This document shows, one piece after another, positions 42,308 through 49,951 of a DNA stretch of 64,000 nt (position 1 is the first letter of the stretch; the number at the start of each line of letters is the position of its first letter). Origin of the DNA: Simkaniaceae bacterium (GTDB lineage Bacteria > Chlamydiota > Chlamydiia > Chlamydiales > Simkaniaceae); assembly GCA_018399075.1 (NCBI GenBank), contig CP073763.1:620001-684000 (forward strand), in the 5' to 3' direction. The translations under genes and the position numbers were made by a program. The notes below the pieces were generated by a model that made no database searches, had not been told where the DNA came from, and was given only the letters and a program-made list of their open reading frames with translations.

Positions 42308-45300
42308 GATATTTCCATTGTTCATTATTAAAAGGGTTTGAGTGATTTGGTTCATTTCGGCATCAGAGACAGGATCTGTCCAACGCTCTGATTGCTCGTT
42401 AACACTCTGTCCTTCTAGAATATAATTCATGGATGTAGCTAGATTGCCCCCAGGATGCCAGTCGTAGGTTTTAGGATCCTTTGCATGCTCTTGACGGTAC
42501 CAGTCAAGGACCCCTTTTGCTAAGTGGGGGCTATAGCGAGCAACATAGGGAAGAATAGTTGGGATCATTATAGCAATGGATCCTCGGAATTTAGGGTCTT
42601 GCCACGCAGCATTTTGGAAAATATCTGATTGGGTAATCTGTGTCCAATCTGGGATAGTTCTTGGCGTTTTATCACTATTGAAAAAGACATCATAAAATAG
42701 GGTTTCAACAAGTTTTTGTGCTGTTGAGCTATCAAGACTCGAGCCGAGCATATTAATCCCTTGCATCGTTGCTGCGCCGAATGGAGCAAGGGCAAAACCT
42801 TTGGGGCCAGGTCCCCAATAGGTGTCACTTGTTCTTTGTCTTACAAAGGTGATGTTAGAAAGGGCGATCTCTTGTCCATACTCTTTTAACTCTTGGGCTG
42901 AAAGAGGGTCTAAATAGATCGATCCTTTGTATGCAGGGTCGCGGAAGGTTTGAGCCGCTCTTGTGCCTTCAATGGCGTGATTGAGTTGATAACTTGCATT
43001 CGAAACATAGTGGGATTTTGCTACTGGATCACTCGCTCCTTGGGCTTGAAGGGAACACCAAAGGGATGCGCCGCGGCTGAAATTAATCGCTTCTGCAGTG
43101 GATTCTAGGTCTTGGCCATCAAGGGTAGGGATGTTCCAACCATGGGATTTGAAGAGATGTGTTTCGTTATCAAGTTGTCTTCCCCCTGGAAACTTTGAGG
43201 CATCCGTTATATTGCCTGGACGAGGATCTGTTTCACCAACTAAGGCATCAACAATTCTTCCACGGTATTGAGCTTGGTTAGGAATAGAGCTTGATTTTGG
43301 AGCATCCCACACGTAGGGAGTTGTGCTATCTGGGGTTTGAAAATAGGTCGGATCTAACATCCGGATGATCGCAGCCGCATGGATCATATACCCATTAGTA
43401 AATTGAAGATCTTGTCCAAGGTTATTATAAAAATTGCCCGAACCTGCCAGATTACCATAGACACTGACAAGGAGGTTATGCGAGGAGTCCCAAGAAAGTG
43501 AGCCGAGAAAAACCCCCAGTCGATCTTTTGCAGCTGCGGCGAAGATAGATTGCACTTGAGTCAATTGCGTTTTTTGTTGGGGGGTAAGGGAAACTTTTCC
43601 TTGATCAGCAAGGGATAGCATTGTTTTTGCTTCTAAGGCTGTTAAGGCATTGGTTTGAATTTGTTGACTCAAAGAGTAATCTTGATCCCAGATCTTTGCA
43701 CTTGGAACCACTAATGGGTCAGTAAGGACATCGACCATAATACTGAGAGTCTCTTTAGGAGCCTGAAACATCCAATCAACTCCTGTTGATGCTTGAGATG
43801 TTTGAGGATTGTAGAGCCCATAAAGAGAAGAATCGCTATAGGAGAGAGTTGTAGAATAGGTTCCATCACTATTTTGCGTTGGAACTTTTGGAATCATCCG
43901 TTCGACTCCACATAATGTTTGGTAATAAGGAAGTGTTCCATTGGTATAATCACTTTCGGAAGGGGCTCCTTCTATGGTTTGGAAGTTGTTCAAGAGTTGT
44001 CCAACATAGGCATGAGTTGAAGGAGTAGGGTAAGTCATTTTATAGAATTGGACGGTTGTTTCACTTGTCGATCCATGGCTTGTTGCAATCGCTTCTTTGA
44101 TATCACTTTGGATAGGAAGATATTGGATGCCGCAGTCCAAAGTCAGTCCATAGGATTCATTCAAAGGATTAGCTCCTTTGCTAGTTAACCTTTCAACTGT
44201 TGCAAGGGGTATTTTTGAGATGGCGAGAACTCGGTCTCCTTGCCCTTGGGTCCCTTCCAGAGTGTTGATAGTAGATGTTAAAGAGGGGACTTTGATTGTT
44301 GCTGAAAACCAATTCATTTCATTTTCTGGGGGAAGGGTGATTCCCATTTTTTTTGCGACTGCTACGGCATCAGAATAGAGAATAAAATGGTCTTCATCTC
44401 CTGACTTCATGGTTGATCCATCAGGGACAACTCTTTTTGTTAAAGTGTTTGATAAGGAGAAGGATTGAGGTTGGTCTGCATAGACCGTGTAATAGGTTGT
44501 TGTATTCGGTCCTTCGACTGCAACACGAAAAAGTTGTCCCATAGGGGTTGTTCCGCTTGAAATTGGAGAACCCTCTTGCTTCCATGTTCCACCTATACAT
44601 TGATAGGTTGTAATGCCTGTAACTTTAGCGCCGCTTGTATCAAAGATAACTTTTGGGGAGGTATCATGGGTGAACTGAGTAATATAGGGAGAATTTTTCA
44701 CAATAGGAATGGTTAGAGTGCTTCCGTCGGTTTGTTTTTGTTGATAAACAACAGAGTTTTCTCCTGTCGGAGTGAGCGTACCATGGATCTCCATGGGACC
44801 ATTTTGGAATATTGGAGAAGCTCTGCTTGTTAACTCTGCAAGCATTTCATAACCTGGCTTATAAGTGAGGGTTCGACCATCCCAATTTGAATCGGTTCCG
44901 ATAGAATAGGTTTCAGGGTTACTGAAGACGATCCCTGTCCCTGTATTCCCAACAGTATAAATTCCTTGGTTTCCTGTGGGTTGTGGATCGCCATTGATAG
45001 CTGAGCTTACAGCAAAGACTGTTTCTCCAGGAGTAAGCGTTCCATCTTTTAGGAAAAGATTGGAGTTTGTTCCAGGTCCTGATGTAGCCTTTGTTGCATT
45101 TTCAATGTTTGCGCCATAGGTGGGAAAGAGGTGGGGATTTCTTTGGTATAAAGTTTGGATGGTATCAATAGAAAGGGAATGGGGGTTTGCAACAGGAGTT
45201 GACCCCTCTGGACTCACTTGAATGCCTACCATTTTTGCTGCAGCATTGGTTAGAATTTCCCACCAACTTGAAAAGGGGAGGGCCGCTTGACTTGTGATTG

Positions 45301-46210
45301 AAGGGGAAAGAGAGGTAGGGCTGCTTGGAAAAAGAGGCACAGCACTTGAGGTGTTAAAATGGATATAAGGAGCCATCATATCCATTCCTGTATTTGTATT
45401 ATCTTTAGGCTGAAAAGGAGAAGGGGTTGAGGTTGGAAAAATATTTTTTGCAAGATCTGTAAGTTGAGGAGCTATTCCCATTTGTAGATCTTTATAGAAT
45501 TCATCAATCAGCTCTTGAGTTTCCTGAATATTTAATGAAGTGACGGCTATTTTGAATGATTCTTTATCATAGGGGAAATTTTGGATGGGGACAACTTGAT
45601 TTGCTACTCCTTGAAGATAGCTCTTTATCAAAGAAGAAAAGCTGCTGGTAAAACTTTTTTTATCGGCGGTGATTAAAGATAGAATGTTATTAACAACACT
45701 GGGGAGGAGAGAATGGGGGTCATAGGAGTAACTTCCATCGGGATGTTTAATGATCTGCCCTTTATCTACAAAGGGTTGAAACCCTTTTTGATAGTTGGTC
45801 CGGTCTTGATTAAGACTTGTTTCTAGCCCTTCCATCTGATGTTTAAGGTTTGTAATGAGGTTGGCTCTATTCGGGCCAATCCATTTGACAATCGCATCGG
45901 CTATTCCCTGCGGAGTTGTTGGGACAGGGGTCGTTGTTGTCATCAATGAAGTGACTGAGGGGACAGCAGCTAAGCTAGAGGGGCTTCGAAGATAAGCTTT
46001 TGCAAATGAACTTGCCTTGTCTGAGCGGCGTTCTTCAATCTTAAGTTCATGTGAGACTTTTAAGGATACACGTTGCTCAGATTCTTGGTAGTGACGACTC
46101 TGTTTTTCAATGACATTTAGACTTTCTTCATGGCCTGGCGCTTTTTCTTTTGAAACTGAATCTTCAAACTCTTTGACGACTTCTTCTGAACTATCGATTG
46201 CATTAACCAT
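42248..46210 (-). CDS. 1320-aa protein with GH81-like endo-beta-1,3-glucanase region
   Basis: The C-terminal half shows family 81 glycoside hydrolase hallmarks: a FTNGYMIHAAAIIRMLDP segment (about residues 938-954), then HGWNIPTLDGQDLESTAEAI with the ExxxE pair E1036/E1040, where GH81 enzymes keep their catalytic glutamate, followed by NFSRGASLWCSL. The N-terminal 500 residues are Ser/Thr/Pro rich, polar and without a Sec signal. The start MVNAIDSSEE resembles that of the 83-aa protein at 58857-59108. It would cleave beta-1,3-glucan, for example of protist cyst walls or fungi. Export by T3SS is inference. No membrane helix is seen. Confidence 0.75.
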   Translation of the reverse strand: MVNAIDSSEEVVKEFEDSVSKEKAPGHEESLNVIEKQSRHYQESEQRVSLKVSHELKIEERRSDKASSFAKAYLRSPSSLAAVPSVTSLMTTTTPVPTTPQGIADAIVKWIGPNRANLITNLKHQMEGLETSLNQDRTNYQKGFQPFVDKGQIIKHPDGSYSYDPHSLLPSVVNNILSLITADKKSFTSSFSSLIKSYLQGVANQVVPIQNFPYDKESFKIAVTSLNIQETQELIDEFYKDLQMGIAPQLTDLAKNIFPTSTPSPFQPKDNTNTGMDMMAPYIHFNTSSAVPLFPSSPTSLSPSITSQAALPFSSWWEILTNAAAKMVGIQVSPEGSTPVANPHSLSIDTIQTLYQRNPHLFPTYGANIENATKATSGPGTNSNLFLKDGTLTPGETVFAVSSAINGDPQPTGNQGIYTVGNTGTGIVFSNPETYSIGTDSNWDGRTLTYKPGYEMLAELTSRASPIFQNGPMEIHGTLTPTGENSVVYQQKQTDGSTLTIPIVKNSPYITQFTHDTSPKVIFDTSGAKVTGITTYQCIGGTWKQEGSPISSGTTPMGQLFRVAVEGPNTTTYYTVYADQPQSFSLSNTLTKRVVPDGSTMKSGDEDHFILYSDAVAVAKKMGITLPPENEMNWFSATIKVPSLTSTINTLEGTQGQGDRVLAISKIPLATVERLTSKGANPLNESYGLTLDCGIQYLPIQSDIKEAIATSHGSTSETTVQFYKMTYPTPSTHAYVGQLLNNFQTIEGAPSESDYTNGTLPYYQTLCGVERMIPKVPTQNSDGTYSTTLSYSDSSLYGLYNPQTSQASTGVDWMFQAPKETLSIMVDVLTDPLVVPSAKIWDQDYSLSQQIQTNALTALEAKTMLSLADQGKVSLTPQQKTQLTQVQSIFAAAAKDRLGVFLGSLSWDSSHNLLVSVYGNLAGSGNFYNNLGQDLQFTNGYMIHAAAIIRMLDPTYFQTPDSTTPYVWDAPKSSSIPNQAQYRGRIVDALVGETDPRPGNITDASKFPGGRQLDNETHLFKSHGWNIPTLDGQDLESTAEAINFSRGASLWCSLQAQGASDPVAKSHYVSNASYQLNHAIEGTRAAQTFRDPAYKGSIYLDPLSAQELKEYGQEIALSNITFVRQRTSDTYWGPGPKGFALAPFGAATMQGINMLGSSLDSSTAQKLVETLFYDVFFNSDKTPRTIPDWTQITQSDIFQNAAWQDPKFRGSIAIMIPTILPYVARYSPHLAKGVLDWYRQEHAKDPKTYDWHPGGNLATSMNYILEGQSVNEQSERWTDPVSDAEMNQITQTLLIMNNGNISMGGEDKVFKRRMEHLDNF

Positions 46211-46291
46211 ATCCCTTGATCTCCTCGCGTTAAAATAAAATTAAAAAATACTATCTGCGCGGGGCTGGATAATTGTAAAGAGGTTTTTTGA

Positions 46292-47011
46292 CTATAGTTC
46301 GAAATCTTCGCCGAAGTAGGTAGAGCGAGCATCTTTACTTGCAAGGAGATCAGCAATCGTTCCAGAATGGGTGACTCGTCCTTCTTGGATAAGATAGGAA
46401 TGATCAACGATAGATGAGACTTCTCGTGCATTATGGTCTGTGATCAGGACACTGATATTTTTTGAGGTAAGATGGCGTATCATTAGCTTCACATCATGAA
46501 TAGTCAGAGGATCGATGTTTGCAAAAGGTTCATCGAGAAGGAGGAGACGGGGATTTGTGACAAGGGAGCGGGTGATTTCTAGGCGGCGACGTTCCCCTCC
46601 AGATAGGGTTGCGGCACGCTTTTTAGCATGGGGTGTCAGGTGAAGATCTTCAAGAAGCTCTTCCAAGCGTCTTTTTCTTTCAATTCGAGAGATGGGAAGG
46701 GTTTCAAGGATGCAGAGGATATTTTGTTCTACAGTGAGGTTGCGAAAAATTGAGGGTTCTTGGGCAAGATATCCCATGCCCATTTGGGCACGAATATGAA
46801 CGGGAGAGCTCGTGATTTCTTGATCTTGAAAATGGACTGAACCACTGTCTGGTTTGATGAGACCAATTGTCATGTAAAAAGCGGTTGTTTTCCCTGCACC
46901 ATTGGGGCCAAGGAGACCGACGACTTGCCCTTCACGGACACTAAAGGAAAGGCCATTGACAATCCGTTTACCAGAATAAGACTTTGAGAGATCTTTGACT
47001 TTAAGTATCAT
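46292..47011 (-). CDS. lptB: LptB, LPS-export ABC ATPase
   Basis: 239 aa. Walker A is GPNGAGKTT (about 35-43), signature LSGGERRR, Walker B RLLLLDEPFANIDP and switch His in LITDHN. It is the cytoplasmic ATPase that drives LPS transfer through LptFG-C-A to the outer membrane. It overlaps the upstream OstA-family gene by four bases, and the order kdsA, two lpt-like genes, lptB equals CT655-CT653/CT652.1. The spacer to the 1320-aa gene is about 80 nt. Confidence 0.95.
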   Translation of the reverse strand: MILKVKDLSKSYSGKRIVNGLSFSVREGQVVGLLGPNGAGKTTAFYMTIGLIKPDSGSVHFQDQEITSSPVHIRAQMGMGYLAQEPSIFRNLTVEQNILCILETLPISRIERKRRLEELLEDLHLTPHAKKRAATLSGGERRRLEITRSLVTNPRLLLLDEPFANIDPLTIHDVKLMIRHLTSKNISVLITDHNAREVSSIVDHSYLIQEGRVTHSGTIADLLASKDARSTYFGEDFEL

Positions 47012-48351
47012 TTCGTATCCCTTTGTGGCAGAAGTTCATCAATCCGTTTTCCTTCTTCTTCAGTAAATGTAAAACGGACAGTTCCAATCCCTTTTACAAC
47101 TTCTTCTTCTCCATCGTGTGTGATGAGAATTTCAGGAGCACTAAGTCGCAATTTTTTTTCTTCATCCCAAAAGAGGACAGAGTTTTCACCATCGGCTAAT
47201 AGATGTGTTTCCATTGACAGTGGATCATGTACGACATGATCAGCAATCCCTTTTCTTAAGGGGCGGCTGAGGTCATGAGAAAAAAATTGGACATTTCCAT
47301 CTAAATAAATGGCTTGAGGTTTGAGCTCAAATCCCTGCAGGGTATACTCGATTCGGGCAGTATCTGCAAATAAAAGGAGCTCTTTATTTTCATACTTGAG
47401 CTGCTTATCTGGCGGACTTTCACACGTGACTAAAAGCTCATCACGATCAAGCTTTAATGTTCCATATGAGGTAAGGGATTCGCTGGTATTTGAAGAGAGA
47501 ATGGTTTTCCCTTCCGTTTCAATCGATTGAATCGTCCGTTTTCCAAAATGTTTTTTTTGTTTAAGAGAAAAAATATTTTCTCCAATAAGCGTTCCAAGAA
47601 GAGGGTCATGAATGACGACGCCCCCTTTTAATATTAGAAGGTCATTTTGATGATCCCATGTTAAAAGGTGGGAGGCGAATTGGCATTTTCGATTGGGGTC
47701 ATCAGGGAAAAAGAGCGAGGAGAGTGTCCCTTTAGGAGACTCTAACAATAGAAGGTTAGTTTTAAGATCTAGGGTGATTTTTTTTGCATCGACCCGGTCA
47801 TCAAGGTGGGTCACGGTTGAAAGTCCTTTCCCTGTTGCAGTCAGAGCGTCTCCTTCATAAAGGGCCTTATCACAATCGATATGAAAATCTGTTAGATAAT
47901 CAATGTGAACCTCTTTTTGAGCGACAAGGTTAGAAATTTTAAAGTTCATCCCTTCTTTGTTTAAAGAAAGGTCAATTTTTCTGCAGAAAAGGTCAAGGTC
48001 TTTCCCTTTATAGATAACGGGGTACTCTTTTGAAGAGACCTCTCCTGTGAGTGTTTGAAAATCAAAAAAGGCTTGGTCTGAAAAGAGTTTTCCTTGCGAC
48101 TGAAAGAAAATAGAAACCTCTCTCTGCAATAGAATAGATGAAAATTCTAGTGTAGGCTCGCCCTTATTTAAAGTTGCGATTTCAGCTTTCATTTGGCCTA
48201 AATCATGGTCCAATGTGACATTTCCTTTGAGGACTAAAACATCGCCATCATAGTTGGCTGTATCGGAAGAAAGATCAGAGGAGATATCATAGGGAGGAAT
48301 CTCAGCAAGAAGAGGAGAAAGAGAAGTTAATAAGATTAACCAATGATTCAT
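47008..48351 (-). CDS. OstA/LptA-family periplasmic LPS-transport protein
   Basis: 447 aa. There is a short N-terminal signal peptide (MNHWLILLTSLSPLLAEIPP) followed by a beta-rich OstA-type repeat region (LSSDTANYDGDVLVLKGNVT, then VIHDPLLGTLIGENIFSLKQ and LDGNVQFFSHD). It is about twice the length of E. coli LptA, with perhaps two beta-jellyroll domains. It would form the periplasmic bridge for LPS. Start and stop overlap both neighbours by four bases, giving strict translational coupling. Confidence 0.85.
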   Translation of the reverse strand: MNHWLILLTSLSPLLAEIPPYDISSDLSSDTANYDGDVLVLKGNVTLDHDLGQMKAEIATLNKGEPTLEFSSILLQREVSIFFQSQGKLFSDQAFFDFQTLTGEVSSKEYPVIYKGKDLDLFCRKIDLSLNKEGMNFKISNLVAQKEVHIDYLTDFHIDCDKALYEGDALTATGKGLSTVTHLDDRVDAKKITLDLKTNLLLLESPKGTLSSLFFPDDPNRKCQFASHLLTWDHQNDLLILKGGVVIHDPLLGTLIGENIFSLKQKKHFGKRTIQSIETEGKTILSSNTSESLTSYGTLKLDRDELLVTCESPPDKQLKYENKELLLFADTARIEYTLQGFELKPQAIYLDGNVQFFSHDLSRPLRKGIADHVVHDPLSMETHLLADGENSVLFWDEEKKLRLSAPEILITHDGEEEVVKGIGTVRFTFTEEEGKRIDELLPQRDTK

Positions 48352-48953
48352 TTAAGGGGGCCTTGGGGTCTGATTTGTGCTTTGAATTTTTCTGCATGAA
48401 AGTTAGGAGAGCCATCTGAAAAGGAGAGAGAAACTTCTTCAGCTACCCCTTTAAGGTAAGCATCATTTGTATTGAGGTGAGTTGATAGGGTTTCACCAGG
48501 AACGCGATAAAGAGCAAGAAAAACACTATGAGCATCAAAATAATGGTCGGTATAGCGGTAAGTTCCTTCTTCTGATTGAAGGTACCGAATGTTTTGGACG
48601 ATTTTTCCATCCTCATCTTCAATTTTTTCTTGGAAATAACACTTCATTCCAATCATCTGTTCGACAAGTTCAATGCGGTTCTCATGAGGGATCGCAGTTA
48701 GAATTGAGCGGGGACTTTCAATATGATGATGGAGGCGCCCGTGATTATTATCAGAAATCCATAGATCTTTTGAAACGCCACTTCTCATCTGCTTATTAGG
48801 ATATTTCTCTTCATGTTTGGGCATAGAGACTTCTTCGGTAAGAGTTTCCTCAATGCTTTTAACCTCAGATGAAGAGTAGAAAGCCTCAAAAATCACCCCA
48901 CTTGTGAATAGAGCTAGGAAAAGACTAGCAAAAAGGGTGGCGCGCTTAATCAA
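48348..48953 (-). CDS. LptC-like single-span protein
   Basis: 201 aa. One N-terminal membrane helix (ATLFASLFLALFTSGVIFEA) is followed by a periplasmic beta-rich part (EDGKIVQNIRYLQSEEGTYR, then AHSVFLALYRVPGETLSTHL). Position between kdsA and the OstA gene (CT654) and topology match LptC, which hands LPS from LptBFG to LptA. Sequence similarity by eye to LptC is weak. It starts one base before the kdsA stop region. Confidence 0.7.
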   Translation of the reverse strand: MIKRATLFASLFLALFTSGVIFEAFYSSSEVKSIEETLTEEVSMPKHEEKYPNKQMRSGVSKDLWISDNNHGRLHHHIESPRSILTAIPHENRIELVEQMIGMKCYFQEKIEDEDGKIVQNIRYLQSEEGTYRYTDHYFDAHSVFLALYRVPGETLSTHLNTNDAYLKGVAEEVSLSFSDGSPNFHAEKFKAQIRPQGPLK

Positions 48954-49775
48954 TTATGGGCCTCTTTGAATGAGTTCATAAAGAGGGCTGGCCTCTTTTA
49001 AAAGAGCTTTAAGAGCCTCAAAAGGCATCACAGAGTGTTTGTCACTGAGCGCTTTTTCAGGATTGTTATGCGATTCAATATAGAGAAGGTTTGCTCCTGC
49101 AGCAAGGGCTGATTTTGCTAAAGTGGGAATAAACTCTCTTTGCCCCCCAGATAGTGAACCCATTCCTCCTGGAAGTTGAACCGAGTGGGAAGCATCAAAA
49201 CAAACAGGGAATCCAAAGGACTGAAGGATTGGAATTGTTCGCATATCCGAGACTAAATTGTTATAGCCAAATGTTGTTCCTCTATCGGTGAGGATGATTC
49301 TTTTATTTCCTGTTGAGAGGATTTTTTTTACCACATGTTCCATATCCCAAGGAGACATGAATTGTCCCTTCTTGATATTGATCACAGCTCCTGTATTTCC
49401 TGCAGCAACAAGAAGATCGGTTTGTCTGCAGAGGAAGGCAGGGATCTGAAGGACGGCGCAGACTTCAGAAACAGGCTTTGCTTCATCGGGGTGGTGAATA
49501 TCGGTAAAGACGGGCAGATTGAGCTCTTCTTTAACTTTTTTTAAGATTCTAAGCCCCTCTTTTAGGCCAGGACCTCTATAAGAATCGATGGAAGAGCGAT
49601 TGGCTTTGTCATAACTGGACTTATAAATGAATTGAACACCTGCATCGCTAAAAATTTTTTTCAATTCTTCAGCTGTTTTCATGGCGTGTGCTTCACTTTC
49701 TATCACACAAGGACCTGAAATTACGGTGAGGGGATGGTCCTTTCCTATCTCAATTTCATCAATCTTAAACGTCAA
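48954..49775 (-). CDS. kdsA: 3-deoxy-D-manno-octulosonate 8-phosphate synthase
   Basis: 273 aa from a TTG at 49775, preceded by GGAGG at 5 nt; upstream ATG codons in frame would place the N-terminus within tRNA-Arg. It condenses PEP with arabinose 5-phosphate to Kdo 8-phosphate. Visible are the ISGPCVIES motif, in which the Cys marks the metal-dependent class, FTDIHHPDEAKPV, DRGTTFGYNNLVSDMR, FDASHSVQLPGG and the final metal/substrate region (HSVMPF). First gene of the LPS operon. Confidence 0.96.
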   Translation of the reverse strand: MTFKIDEIEIGKDHPLTVISGPCVIESEAHAMKTAEELKKIFSDAGVQFIYKSSYDKANRSSIDSYRGPGLKEGLRILKKVKEELNLPVFTDIHHPDEAKPVSEVCAVLQIPAFLCRQTDLLVAAGNTGAVINIKKGQFMSPWDMEHVVKKILSTGNKRIILTDRGTTFGYNNLVSDMRTIPILQSFGFPVCFDASHSVQLPGGMGSLSGGQREFIPTLAKSALAAGANLLYIESHNNPEKALSDKHSVMPFEALKALLKEASPLYELIQRGP

Positions 49776-49855
49776 CTTGACCTCCAATATAGTCTTAAGA
49801 AAACAAATATACTTGAAATTCATTTTTCTTATGACTAAAATCCACATTAATCCGT

Positions 49856-49929
49856 GGATTGATAGCTCAGCTGGATAGAGCATCCGCCTTCTAAGCGGAC
49901 GGTCGCAGGTTCGAGTCCTGCTCAATCCG
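49856..49929 (+). tRNA. tRNA-Arg (TCT)
   Basis: 74 nt cloverleaf: acceptor GGATTGA/TCAATCC, D stem GCTC/GAGC, anticodon stem TCCGC/GCGGA with loop CTTCTAA (anticodon TCT), T loop TTCGAGT, discriminator G, CCA not encoded. Confidence 0.97.
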
Positions 49930-49951
49930 AATTTTTAAAAGCGATTGTTAC

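Noticed and set aside
46117-46431. 104-aa minus-strand frame between lptB and the 1320-aa gene
   Set aside because: Overlaps both genes out of frame and has no ribosome binding site; shadow of lptB.
49776-49925. N-terminal extension of kdsA to an ATG at 49925
   Set aside because: It would translate antisense through tRNA-Arg; the TTG at 49775 has a perfect GGAGG site and yields the normal protein start.
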